Shown here: one piece after another, positions 22,800 to 30,641 of the stretch
Numbering within the stretch: position 1 is the first letter of the stretch
Layout: each line of letters opens with the position of its first letter
NCBI RefSeq assembly: GCF_039649665.1
Contig: NZ_JBDJAW010000001.1
Location: 434,001 to 498,000, forward strand
Direction: 5' to 3'
Source: Microbispora sp. ZYX-F-249
Lineage (GTDB): Bacteria; Actinomycetota; Actinomycetes; Streptosporangiales; Streptosporangiaceae
Length of the DNA stretch: 64,000 bases
The notes under the pieces: model-generated
What the model was told of the DNA's origin: nothing
Database searches by the model: none
What the model saw: the letters and a program-made list of their open reading frames with translations, nothing else
Program-made: the position numbers and the translations under genes

Positions 22800-22982
22800 A
22801 CAGACGGGATCACTGAGGGGGACGATACGGGGCGAAGGATGGCGTACAACTAGCGCAAGGGTGGGGATCTCGTCGCCGCGTCCGGGTCGGATCGATGACG
22901 TGGACCAGTAGCCGCCGTCCAACACGACGTCGAAGGGGTCCTCAAACTCGGCCAGCCGCCTGGCATCGTGACGGAGGAACAT
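22800..22982 (-). pseudogene. Possible SAM-dependent methyltransferase remnant
   Basis: A leftward frame reads FLRHDARRLAEFEDPFDVVL then DGGYW, resembling the motif II/III region of class I methyltransferases (…FDxVLDxG). It lacks the N-terminal SAM-binding glycine loop and any C-terminal domain and runs into the SnoaL-like gene in another frame. It is probably a relic. Confidence 0.3.
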
Positions 22983-23045
22983 CCTCGGCGGCCTGGACCT
23001 TGGTGCGGGCCGTTTCGGCGGTGGAGGACGGGACGGTTGGACGAG

Positions 23046-24377
23046 TCATGCGTACTCATTGGTCAGTAGGTGGTGATAGGAGGTCAGGTGGCGTACGAAG
23101 CCGGCGGTCACCGCGCCGACGACGCGTCCGTCACGGTGGTATTCGGCGAGGAATCGACCATCGGGTTCGAGGTTGATCAGGCGCAGCTGGTAGCCGGCGC
23201 CGGTGAAGCCGACGGACTGCAGCCTGTGGCCGTACAGGTGGCACCAGAACGACGGGACCGGGTCGAATGGGGCAGCGATGCCGAGCAGTGACCGGGCCGC
23301 GTGCGCGCCCTGCTGGACGGCGTTGCTGTAGTGCTCCACCCGGATGAGCTCCCCACCGAGCAGGACGGATGGCCGGCGGGCGACGTCTCCGGCCGCGACC
23401 ACCTGCGGCGCGGCCAGCCCAAGGTGGTCGACGACGACACCACGGTCGAGGCGTAGGCCGCCACCGCGCAGCCAGTCGATTTCCGGTTCTGCGCCGAGAG
23501 CCACGACAAGCAGGTCGCACGGTAGTACCGTGCCGTCGTCGAGGTGCACGTGCTCCACCTGACCGGAGCCGGTAGCGGTGACGACGCGGCGGCCGAGCCG
23601 CAGGTCGACGCCGTGAGCCCGGTGCAGGTCCGCGATGACGGCGCCGAGGCGCTCACCCAGGGGCCGGCGGAGCGGCACCTGGTCGGATTCCACCAGGGTG
23701 ACCCGCAGATCCAGGCCACGCAGTGTGGCGGCGAGCTCCGAGCCGAGGAACCCGGCGCCGGCGATCACTACGCGGGGACGGGTGCCGAGGGCGGCGCGCA
23801 GCGCCCGGGCGTCGTCGAGCCCGCGTAACGTGACCACGCCCCGGAGACCGCCGATACCCGGCAGCGTTCTGGCCCGTGCTCCGGTGGCGATGACCAGACC
23901 GTCGAATGCGACTGGCGGCAGGGCGCCCCGGTGCAGTCGGCGGCCGGCCAGGTCGAGGCCGGTGGCCGCATGACCCAGGAGCCAGGTCGCTCCGAGTTCG
24001 TCGGTGCCGGTGAGGCCGACGTCGGCGCCGCGATCGACAAGGTATTCCTTGGACAGGGGCGGCCTTCGGTAGGGCCGGTGGCGCTCGGCGCCGACCATGC
24101 TGATTACGCCGTCATATCCGAAGCGGCGGAGTTCCCGCGCGGCGGTCAGCCCGGCTAGACCGGCACCGGCGATTGCGATGAAGAACGTGTCGGCGGCGGC
24201 GATCCACCGTTGTTGCTCGGCGGTCAGCTGGCCGGTGACGAGCGTGGTCCTGCTTGTCGTGGGTGAGTGGTCGACGTAGGTGCGGGTTTGGATGTACTTC
24301 GGGCAGTTCGCGTACACCTGCTCGGTGTGCACCAGGAGCTGATTTCCGTCGCCGCGAGCGCGACCGTTGACTCGCAT
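23046..24377 (-). CDS. Chimeric flavoprotein: PPOx fragment fused to ferredoxin-reductase-like FAD/NAD domain
   Basis: The first 65 or so residues (with VHTEQVYANCPKYIQTRTYV and LTAEQQRWIAAADTFFIA) match the middle of pyridoxamine-5'-phosphate-oxidase-like FMN proteins. At residue 67 the frame passes directly into the FAD-binding IAGAGLAGLTAARELRRFG of a rubredoxin/ferredoxin reductase, with a second NAD(P)-binding VIAGAGFLGSELA and a C-terminal reductase domain. No start codon is available in frame between the parts, so if the reductase is made it carries the foreign N-terminus. The 5' part of the PPOx gene remains upstream, frameshifted. Confidence 0.7.
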   Translation of the reverse strand: MRVNGRARGDGNQLLVHTEQVYANCPKYIQTRTYVDHSPTTSRTTLVTGQLTAEQQRWIAAADTFFIAIAGAGLAGLTAARELRRFGYDGVISMVGAERHRPYRRPPLSKEYLVDRGADVGLTGTDELGATWLLGHAATGLDLAGRRLHRGALPPVAFDGLVIATGARARTLPGIGGLRGVVTLRGLDDARALRAALGTRPRVVIAGAGFLGSELAATLRGLDLRVTLVESDQVPLRRPLGERLGAVIADLHRAHGVDLRLGRRVVTATGSGQVEHVHLDDGTVLPCDLLVVALGAEPEIDWLRGGGLRLDRGVVVDHLGLAAPQVVAAGDVARRPSVLLGGELIRVEHYSNAVQQGAHAARSLLGIAAPFDPVPSFWCHLYGHRLQSVGFTGAGYQLRLINLEPDGRFLAEYHRDGRVVGAVTAGFVRHLTSYHHLLTNEYA

Positions 24378-24700
24378 CCGTCTCCGGCTGGACGGCTCGA
24401 TCGCGAGAATGCCGATGTCCCGTTCGGTGTCGAACCGGCCGGCGAGCGGATCGCCGGAACCGGGCAGCCGGTCGGCGATGACGGTGCGTTCGTCGGGTGC
24501 GGTGATGAACCCGGGCGGGCCGGTGAGCGCGGTGGCCCATGCGGCGCCCGGTTTCGTCGGCGGCTGCGATCACCACCAGACGCCCGTTGATGTCGATGCT
24601 CTCGACCCTGCCGTCGTTGACGTACGGCGTGAGCACGCCCCCGAACTCGAAACGCTCGCCACCTTCATGGCCGTGCCGGCCACCCCGTGGCTCCACCACT
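24378..24700 (-). pseudogene. Frameshifted 5' part of a PPOx-like gene
   Basis: Upstream of the chimeric gene, one frame reads WATALTGPPGFITAPDERTV and runs in frame into it. Before about 24540 the match moves to another frame (INGRLVVIAAADETGRR). A single extra base near 24538-24541 would account for the break. The result is typical of the N-terminal half of PPOx-like proteins (…VVxAADxxGRxWASLLTGPPGF). The rest of the gap to 24860 shows only a plus-strand hydrophobic reading that I could not identify. Confidence 0.55.
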
Positions 24701-24860
24701 TCTTCGCACTGAAGCTGGTCGGCTTCCCCATCCCCTGGACTGCGGCCGGCATCGCCGTCGTCGCCGCGGCCGCGCTCGAAATGCCCTCCCCCTCCCGGAC
24801 CGGCTCACAGCGAACCGGCCTGGCCTGCTCGTGACGGTCGGTCTCCCTCGCTCGCTTCCG

Positions 24861-26069
24861 TCACGGGTTCCAGGTGACCGGAAGGCTCTTCACCCCGTAG
24901 ATGTCCGCGAGCTCCGGGCGCAGGTCGACATCCTCCGCCGGTACGGCCAGGCGCAGCGTGGGAAAGCGGTTGATCAGCGCGGGGAACGCGACCCCCATCT
25001 CGACGCGGGCCAGCTGCGCGCCCAGGCACTGGTGGATGCCGTGGCCGAAGGCCAGGTGCCCGCCGTCCTGCCTGCGGAGGTCGAGCACGTGGGGATCGGG
25101 GAAGCGCTCGGGGTCGCGGTTGGCGGTGTTGTAGGACAGGATGACGGTCGTACCGGCCTTGATGGTGTGGTCGCCCAGTTCGACGTCCTCCAGCGCCGTC
25201 CTCATGAACGTCTTGGCGACGCTCAGATAGCGCAGCAGCTCCTCCACGGCTCGGTCGGTGAGCGCGGGATCGGCGCGCCACGCGGCTAGCTGCTCCGGGT
25301 GGCGCAGGAGCGCGAAGGCCCCCAGCGCCAGCATGTTCGCGGTGGTGTCGAACCCGGCCGACAGCAGGATCAGGGCGACCCCCTTCAGCTCCTCGTCGGT
25401 CAGATCGCTGTCGGTGAGGTCGCTGAGCACGTCGTCGGTGGGGGTGGCGCGCTTGGCGGCCACCAGTTCGGCGAGGTACTGCTGGGTCGCGGTGTAAGCC
25501 GCGAACAGTTCCTCGTCGCCGGCCTCCCCGCCGAGGAACTTGTCGATGTGTTCCTGGAATGAGCCCCGGTCCTCGTACGGCACGCCCAGCAGCTCACAGA
25601 TGATGACGGAGGGGATGGGCTTGGCGAACGCGGTCACCAGGTCCGCCGGCGGGCCGGCCTTCTCCATCGCGTCCAGGTGCTCGGCGGTGACCTGTTCGAC
25701 GCGCTCGGTGAGCTGCCGCATCCGCCGTACGGTGAACCTGCCCACCAACGGTTTGCGGTAGCGGCCGTGCTGCGGATCGTCCATCAGCAGGAACTCGCCG
25801 GGCGGCGCCGGGGGGACCTCGATGTCGCCGTAGTCGACCAGCGGATGGTGACGCATGAGCTCCCTGCGTGAGCTGAACCGCGAGTCGGCGAGAACCGACC
25901 GGACCAGGTCGTATCCGGTGACCAGCCAGCCCTGGTGCCCGTCCGGGAAGGGGAAGCGACTGATCGGGCCGTGCTCGCGGGCCTGGATCAGCTCCTCGGG
26001 CGGGTCGAAGGGACAGCCGGGCCGGCGCGCCGTCGGCATCGTCGTGACGGTGTGCAGGGATTCAGCCAT
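24861..26069 (-). CDS. Cytochrome P450
   Basis: This 402-residue soluble bacterial P450 has the heme-binding FGHGIHQCLGAQLAR (proximal Cys348), the I-helix AGFDTT at 238-243 and ExxR at 277-280. It is of the CYP105/CYP107 type that hydroxylates secondary metabolites; redox partners are not encoded nearby, though the chimeric reductase lies just downstream. AGGGAGAAAG precedes the ATG. It is the last gene of the leftward PadR-exporter unit, 65 bases after the ABC permease, suggesting drug modification plus export. Confidence 0.93.
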   Translation of the reverse strand: MAESLHTVTTMPTARRPGCPFDPPEELIQAREHGPISRFPFPDGHQGWLVTGYDLVRSVLADSRFSSRRELMRHHPLVDYGDIEVPPAPPGEFLLMDDPQHGRYRKPLVGRFTVRRMRQLTERVEQVTAEHLDAMEKAGPPADLVTAFAKPIPSVIICELLGVPYEDRGSFQEHIDKFLGGEAGDEELFAAYTATQQYLAELVAAKRATPTDDVLSDLTDSDLTDEELKGVALILLSAGFDTTANMLALGAFALLRHPEQLAAWRADPALTDRAVEELLRYLSVAKTFMRTALEDVELGDHTIKAGTTVILSYNTANRDPERFPDPHVLDLRRQDGGHLAFGHGIHQCLGAQLARVEMGVAFPALINRFPTLRLAVPAEDVDLRPELADIYGVKSLPVTWNP

Positions 26070-26134
26070 GTCTTTCTCCCTATTCCTAGGCGTTCATGAA
26101 GCTCCAAGGCTGTGCCGCGATGAACGGCGACGGC

Positions 26135-26896
26135 CTAGGAGATCTTGCGGCGGTAGGTGCGCATGGCGAAGGCGAACGCGACGACGAGGATGCCGACGCA
26201 CCAGGCCAGGGCGGTCCAGATGTCGGTTCCGACCGGCTGCTGGGTGAACAGGGCGCGGATGGCGTTGACGATGGAGGTCACCGGCTGGTGCTCGGCGAAG
26301 GCGCGCACCGGGCCGGGCATGGTGCCGGTGGGCACGAAGGCCGAGCTGAGGAAGGGCAGGAAGATGAGGGGGTAGGAGAACGCGCTCGCGCCTTCCATGG
26401 TCTTGGCCGAGAGGCCGGGGATGACGGCGATCCACGTGAGTGCCAGGGTGAACAGGATCAGGATGCCGGCGACCGCGAGCCATGCGGGCGCCCCCGCCGC
26501 CGAGCGGAAGCCCATGAGCAGGGCGACGAGCACGACGACCACGAGTGAGATCAGATTGGCGACCAGCGAGGTCAGCACGTGCGCCCACAGCACGGACGAG
26601 CGTGCGATCGGCATGGACTGGAAGCGCTCGAAGATGCCGCCCTTCATGTCCATGAAGAGCCGGAACGCGGTGTAGGCGATGCCCGAGGCGACGGTGATGA
26701 GCAGGATGCCGGGCAGCATGTAGTTCACGTACGAGTCCGACCCTGTTCTGATCGCGCCGCCGAACACGTAGACGAACATCAGCATCATGGCGATCGGCAT
26801 GACCGCGGTCGTGATGATGGTGTCGGGGCTGCGCGTGATGTGGCGTAAGGATCGTCCCAGCAGGACGACGGTGTCGCCGAAGAAATGCTTGGCCAT
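26135..26896 (-). CDS. ABC-2 type (DrrB-like) exporter permease
   Basis: This 253-residue protein has six predicted membrane helices and the ABC-2 permease pattern (RSLRHITRSPDTIITTAVMP, FLPFLSSAFVPTGTMP and the late PVTSIVNAIRALF). It is the membrane half of a daunorubicin-type exporter. It follows the ATPase gene by nine bases and is probably co-translated. Confidence 0.9.
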   Translation of the reverse strand: MAKHFFGDTVVLLGRSLRHITRSPDTIITTAVMPIAMMLMFVYVFGGAIRTGSDSYVNYMLPGILLITVASGIAYTAFRLFMDMKGGIFERFQSMPIARSSVLWAHVLTSLVANLISLVVVVLVALLMGFRSAAGAPAWLAVAGILILFTLALTWIAVIPGLSAKTMEGASAFSYPLIFLPFLSSAFVPTGTMPGPVRAFAEHQPVTSIVNAIRALFTQQPVGTDIWTALAWCVGILVVAFAFAMRTYRRKIS

Positions 26897-26905
26897 CGTG
26901 GTTCC

Positions 26906-27715
26906 TTACTGGTCCGTACTGACCTGGGGTGTTGGCCGGGCGGCGCCGTTCCTGCCGTCGGTACCGACGAGGGTGAGGAAGACGTCCTCGAGGGTCGGCT
27001 GCTTCTCGACGTATTCGACCTTGGCGGGCGGGAGCAGCTTCTTGAGCTCGGCGAGGGTGCCGTTGACGATGATCCGGCCCTCGTGGAGGATCGCGATTCG
27101 GTCGGCGAGGTGTTCGGCCTCGTCCAGGTACTGCGTGGTGAGCAGCACGGTCGTCCCCTGGGCGGCGAGTTCCTTGACGGCCTGCCACACTTCGATGCGT
27201 GCCTGGGGGTCGAGCCCGGTCGTCGGCTCGTCGAGGAATATGACCGGCGGGTTGCCGATGAGGCTCATGGCGATGTCGAGGCGGCGGCGCATGCCACCGG
27301 AGTACGTCGCCACCTTCCGCCCGGCCGCGTCGGTCAGCGAGAAACGGGCGAGCAGGTCATCGGCGACCTTGCCCGGGTTCCCGAGGTGCCGCAGCCGGGC
27401 GACGAGCACCAGGTTCTCCCGCCCGCTGAGGATCTCGTCGACGGCGGCGAACTGTCCGGTGAGGCTGACGGACTTCCGTACGTCGGCCGCCTCCGTGGCG
27501 ACGTCGAAGCCGTTGACGCGGGCCGTGCCCGCGTCGGCCTTGAGCAGCGTGGACAGGATCTTCACGGCCGTGGTCTTGCCCGCCCCGTTGGAGCCGAGCA
27601 GGGCGAAGATGCTGCCCCGCGCCACGGAGAAGTCCACACCGCGCAGCACCCGCAGTTCCTTGTAGGACTTCTCCAGGCCCCGCACCTCGATCGCCGGGGC
27701 TTGCTGCGTCGTCAT
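26906..27715 (-). CDS. ABC transporter ATPase (DrrA-like)
   Basis: This 269-residue ATPase has Walker A GSNGAGKTT, the signature YSGGMRRRLDIAMSL, Walker B with FLDEPTTGLDPQ, an H-loop in LLTTQYLDEAEHLADRIA and the C-terminal extension characteristic of DrrA-type drug exporters. The ATG at 27715 follows AGGAGC and overlaps the stop of the DUF1048 gene by one base (TGATG). With the next gene it forms a complete exporter. Confidence 0.93.
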   Translation of the reverse strand: MTTQQAPAIEVRGLEKSYKELRVLRGVDFSVARGSIFALLGSNGAGKTTAVKILSTLLKADAGTARVNGFDVATEAADVRKSVSLTGQFAAVDEILSGRENLVLVARLRHLGNPGKVADDLLARFSLTDAAGRKVATYSGGMRRRLDIAMSLIGNPPVIFLDEPTTGLDPQARIEVWQAVKELAAQGTTVLLTTQYLDEAEHLADRIAILHEGRIIVNGTLAELKKLLPPAKVEYVEKQPTLEDVFLTLVGTDGRNGAARPTPQVSTDQ

Positions 27716-28128
27716 CACGTGCTCCTGTCCTGTCTTCCGGGCTCCTCGTCGGCGGCGCGCTCGACGGCGCTGATGAGGCGGTTGCGCACCCGGCTCCTCC
27801 ACTGTCCGAGCGGGTAGTTGGCCGCGAACGCCTCCACGAACTCCACGGGGTCCTCCCCGAAGAGGTCGCGGATCGGAGTTCCGTCCGCAGCGCTCTGTTC
27901 GAACAGATCGGCCAGGTCCTCGTACATCGCGATCGCACCGGCGCCGTCGGCCGGCCCGAGGAGCATCAGGTAGCGCTCCATCGCCTCGGCCGCCGTTCGG
28001 TAGCTCTCGGGAAGCTGCTTGATGCGCGCCTTGTACTGCCGGTAGCGCCGCTTGTCCTCCAGCGACCCGGTGACCTTCTCCAGGTACTGCAGATAGCGGC
28101 TCTTCGACTCGTCCGGCCCTGTGGCCAT
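27715..28128 (-). CDS. DUF1048-domain protein
   Basis: This 137-residue, mostly helical, charged protein contains KSRYLQYLEKVTGSLEDKRR and an acidic helix typical of DUF1048. The family is found next to PadR regulators and drug exporters in Gram-positive bacteria; its biochemical role is unknown. It overlaps the ATPase start by one base and follows PadR by two bases, so the three are co-transcribed. Confidence 0.82.
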   Translation of the reverse strand: MATGPDESKSRYLQYLEKVTGSLEDKRRYRQYKARIKQLPESYRTAAEAMERYLMLLGPADGAGAIAMYEDLADLFEQSAADGTPIRDLFGEDPVEFVEAFAANYPLGQWRSRVRNRLISAVERAADEEPGRQDRST

Positions 28129-28130
28129 GT

Positions 28131-28460
28131 CTACTTACCTCCTTCGCGGAGCCGTTCAAGCCTCTCGGCGAGGAAGCTCCAGGTCCTCCAGAACTCTTCG
28201 AGGTACTCCCGTCCCTGGGCGTTCAGGGAGTACACCTTGCGCGGCGGCCCCTTCTCGGACGGGACCTTTTCCACGTCGACCAGGCCGCGCTGCTCGACCC
28301 GGACCAGCAGCGCGTAGATGGTGCCCTCGGCGATGTCCGAGAAGCCCTGGTCCCGCAGCCACGCCGTGATCTCGTAGCCGTACGCGGGCCGGCCGGACAG
28401 GATCGCCAGGACGATGCCCTCCAGCGTTCCCTTGAGCATCTCGGTCGCCTGCTTGCCCAT
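28131..28460 (-). CDS. PadR-family transcriptional regulator
   Basis: This 109-residue protein shows the PadR winged-helix: MLKGTLEGIVLAILSGRPAY, GYEITAWLRDQGFSDIAEGT, IYALLVRVEQRGLVDVEK. PadR proteins typically repress the adjacent efflux operon until a drug binds. It heads the PadR-DUF1048-DrrA-DrrB-P450 unit, and the large inverted repeat 19 bases upstream is its likely operator. Confidence 0.9.
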   Translation of the reverse strand: MGKQATEMLKGTLEGIVLAILSGRPAYGYEITAWLRDQGFSDIAEGTIYALLVRVEQRGLVDVEKVPSEKGPPRKVYSLNAQGREYLEEFWRTWSFLAERLERLREGGK

Positions 28461-28478
28461 GGAGACGCCCCCTTTCAG

Positions 28479-28545
28479 CTACTTGGTGTTGCTGAGTACC
28501 GGTACACAGTAACGCTGACTACCGGTACTAAGCAACACCAAGTAG
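28479..28545. promoter_or_regulatory. Large inverted repeat upstream of padR
   Basis: A 26-base left arm (28479-28504) and a 26-base right arm (28520-28545) are inverted copies with a single mismatch, separated by 15 bases. Each arm contains ACTTGGTGTTGCT and a nested palindrome around GTACCGGTAC. The position directly before the PadR gene indicates a double operator for autoregulation. Confidence 0.75.
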
Positions 28546-28806
28546 TTCGGGCATGGATGTGCCCTGATCACTGCTTGTGAGCGAGCCCGTCGCCTGAATG
28601 GCGCGATGCCCGAACGCCCCATCCAGTCCACCATCGCCGAACACGCTGATACGGCGCCGTCACCGGCCTGACGCGGCCGCTGACACGAGACGCAGGAAAT
28701 GGACGCCCGAAGCCTGTGATTCCATCGATGATCACGGGTGGCTTGGCGCCGGCGTGCCGTACGGTCGGCGTTTCGACGACGTCCGGGCGCGCGGCCGACG
28801 GGCTCG

Positions 28807-29070
28807 TCAGTGAGGCAGGGCCTGCGGGTTCACCGACGTGTCGCTTCTGGCGATGCCTTCGCTCCCCGACAGGGCCGTGTCGGCGATGCGTTCCTGCTGC
28901 GCGATCTTGGCGTGCAGCTGCCCAAGGTCGTCGGCGTCGACGGTACGGAAGGCGCCTGCCATTTCCGCCGCACGGCCGAAGGGGCGGTCACGGGTCGCCC
29001 ACAACCGTCCGGCATCGCTCCGCAGAATCCGCCAACCATCGTGCGACCGGGGTTCGGGGAGCCTGTTCAC
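28807..29070 (-). CDS. Small conserved-looking hypothetical protein
   Basis: From a GTG at 29070 the frame encodes 87 residues, including RSHDGWRILRSDAGRLWATR and TVDADDLGQLHAKIAQQERI. The pattern (GWR-x-RSD-x-GRLWATR … AGxxRTVDADDxxxLxxxIAxQE) is one I associate with short uncharacterised actinobacterial proteins. A longer upstream frame exists but has poor coding character. Function unknown. Confidence 0.5.
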   Translation of the reverse strand: MNRLPEPRSHDGWRILRSDAGRLWATRDRPFGRAAEMAGAFRTVDADDLGQLHAKIAQQERIADTALSGSEGIARSDTSVNPQALPH

Positions 29071-29295
29071 GTGCGTAAACGCTATCTGGTCATGATCACT
29101 GCGAGATGCGAGGGGTGTGTTTTTATCCTCCCGTACGGCCGGGATGGAGGCGGCGGGAGAAAAATCCACACCGAGTAGAAGATTTTTGTGCCGGGGTTCA
29201 CGCAAGGAATGGCACACGCGTGGCCGTGGGCTACCGATTGATGCAGTCGAGACGGCATGACCGTCGTTCGTCCGGGACGAGGCCCTCCGAAGCGG

Positions 29296-29330
29296 AAGGG
29301 CCTCCGGACGTGTCGCCGGAGGCCCTTCTT
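29296..29330. terminator. Strong hairpin terminator
   Basis: AAGGGCCTCCGG at 29296-29307 pairs perfectly with CCGGAGGCCCTT at 29316-29327 over an 8-base loop. It lies at the end of the leftward csoR transcript and just past the copper-chaperone remnant; its T run is weak. Confidence 0.7.
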
Positions 29331-29409
29331 ACGCGCGTCCACCGCCTCGACCGACCTCCTCCTTGACGGGGCTGACGCGGTGGCCGCAGGTCATGCCGGT
29401 GGCGGTGTG
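29329..29409 (-). pseudogene. Truncated copper-chaperone (HMA) remnant
   Basis: On the minus strand after csoR a short frame reads TGMTCGHRVSPVKEEVGRGG and stops (TAA at 29331-29329). It matches the first half of an HMA metal-binding domain such as the intact chaperone at 29822, but the second cysteine of CxxC is arginine and the rest of the fold is missing. Confidence 0.5.
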
Positions 29410-29432
29410 ACGCTTCTCCTTCGTTCGATCGG

Positions 29433-29714
29433 TCAGGTGCGGACGAGACGGGCGACGGCGTCCGAGGCTTCCTTGATCTTGACGTCGGCTTCGTTGCCAC
29501 CCTTGGCGATGGCCTCGGCGACGCAGTGCGCCATGTGCTCTTCGAGGAGTTCCAGGGCGAACGCCTGGAGTGCTCTGTTGGCGGCCGAGACCTGGGTGAG
29601 GATGTCGATGCAGTATTTGTCCTCCTCGACCATCCGCTGCAGTCCGCGAATCTGTCCCTCGACGCGGCGCAGTCGCCTGAGGTGGTCTTCCCTGGTCCCC
29701 GTGTATCCGGCCAT
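29433..29714 (-). CDS. csoR: CsoR-type copper-sensing repressor
   Basis: This 93-residue all-helical protein of the DUF156 family has the Cu(I)-binding triad Cys35, His60 and Cys64 in the spacing of characterised CsoR proteins (in EDKYCIDILT and EEHMAHCVAEA). CsoR releases G/C-tract operators when it binds Cu(I). A matching operator, TACCCCCGTTGGGTAT, lies at 29761-29776 upstream. The intact copper chaperone gene follows upstream on the same strand. Confidence 0.92.
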   Translation of the reverse strand: MAGYTGTREDHLRRLRRVEGQIRGLQRMVEEDKYCIDILTQVSAANRALQAFALELLEEHMAHCVAEAIAKGGNEADVKIKEASDAVARLVRT

Positions 29715-29760
29715 CTCCCCGCCTCGCTCTGCCGAGGTCTGCTGACCCCGCCCAACGCCC

Positions 29761-29776
29761 TACCCCCGTTGGGTAT
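29761..29776. promoter_or_regulatory. CsoR-type operator upstream of csoR
   Basis: TACCCCCGTTGGGTAT is a pseudo-palindrome with the G/C-tract pattern of CsoR boxes, placed 47 bases before the csoR start. It suggests autoregulation. Confidence 0.65.
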
Positions 29777-29821
29777 TTCGCGCGGGGGTGCAGGCCGCGG
29801 CCTTCTCCGGGCCTCGATCCG

Positions 29822-30103
29822 CTAGGACCGGCTCGCCAACTCGTAGCCGGCCTTCTCCACCGCGACGCGGATCTCCTCGTCGGTGAATCCCTCGCCGTTG
29901 ACGGTGACCGCGCCGGTCGGCAGGTCGACGGCCACCCCGGTGACGCCGCCGACCTTGCCGATCTCCCCGGACACGGACGAGACGCAGTGGCCGCAGGTCA
30001 TCCCGCTCACCGAATAGACCTTGCCGTCCGCCGCACCCGCCTCAGCGGTCGCCTCGACCTGAGCCGACTCCGTACCGCACGCACATGCAGTGCACATGTC
30101 CAT
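29822..30103 (-). CDS. Heavy-metal-associated (copper chaperone) protein
   Basis: This 93-residue protein has an HMA domain with GMTCGHC (Cys37 and Cys40) followed by VSSVSGEIGKVGGVTGVAVD and the conserved C-terminal AVEKAGYEL. An extra N-terminal cysteine cluster (MDMCTACACG) may add a second metal site. AAGGAGG precedes the ATG. It probably carries Cu(I) to an exporter; no CopA lies next to it. CsoR-like boxes at 30121-30135 and 30153-30169 lie upstream. Confidence 0.9.
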   Translation of the reverse strand: MDMCTACACGTESAQVEATAEAGAADGKVYSVSGMTCGHCVSSVSGEIGKVGGVTGVAVDLPTGAVTVNGEGFTDEEIRVAVEKAGYELASRS

Positions 30104-30120
30104 CCTCCTTCGCTAAAGCC

Positions 30121-30169
30121 TACCCCAGGGGGGTATGTCGTGAGACCGTAGCATACCCCCAAGGGGTTA
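30121..30169. promoter_or_regulatory. Two CsoR-type operators upstream of the copper chaperone
   Basis: TACCCCAGGGGGGTA (30121-30135) and ATACCCCCAAGGGGTTA (30153-30169) are two G/C-tract pseudo-palindromes 32 bases apart, next to the chaperone's ribosome site. They match the operator seen at csoR. Confidence 0.65.
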
Positions 30170-30223
30170 GTCTTCCTCTTCTGGACAGAGCCGGGCGAGG
30201 GCTGTAGGCCGTCCTCGCCCTAT

Positions 30224-30565
30224 ATGACCGGCGCCCTCCCTCGCCATGGCCGGGAGGACCACCGGGCGGTATTGTCCGCCGTCCTGGCCCTGCATCCCGC
30301 TCAAATCGATGACGCGGCGATGCCGATGGCCGGACCCCACGACCGGCGCGGCGGCGAACCCGGCTCTTCCCACCAGGGTCACGCCGGTGGCCAGGTCTGT
30401 CTCGCCCTGGCCGGGTCGGTCCTGCTACTTCTCCTCGTCTCAGTGGGTGCAGGCCGTTTCGGCGCCCCGCCGATCCGGCTGTTCCTGCAGTCGTCCCTCC
30501 CCCGCGGGCCGACCGCCCGTCCCAGAGGTCCGACTCTCACGCAACTCTGTGTGATCCGGGTGTAG
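30224..30565 (+). CDS. Small membrane-anchored hypothetical protein (DUF6153-like C-terminus)
   Basis: This 113-codon frame has one strong hydrophobic segment (VCLALAGSVLLLLLVSVGAG) followed by a Pro/Arg-rich tail ending LTQLCVIRV. That tail resembles small actinobacterial proteins found near DUF305 genes, which end in L-x-LCVLR. The N-terminal half, with several histidines, is less typical and the start is uncertain. The DUF305 lipoprotein gene begins 76 bases downstream. Confidence 0.45.
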   Translation: MTGALPRHGREDHRAVLSAVLALHPAQIDDAAMPMAGPHDRRGGEPGSSHQGHAGGQVCLALAGSVLLLLLVSVGAGRFGAPPIRLFLQSSLPRGPTARPRGPTLTQLCVIRV

Positions 30566-30641
30566 AGGGCGCACTCGACGGTTCGCCTCGCCGTCGAGTC
30601 GCAGCGACCTGTCTTCACCTATACACGGGGAGTGTTCATCC

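Noticed and set aside
24640-24834. Plus-strand hydrophobic reading next to the PPOx relic
   Set aside because: It has no start signal and overlaps the better-supported minus-strand PPOx fragment; identity unclear.
28546-28806. Short frames and a TTCGGGCAT/ATGCCCGAA inverted pair after the PadR repeat
   Set aside because: The arms are 51 bases apart and no frame shows a family pattern or a ribosome site.
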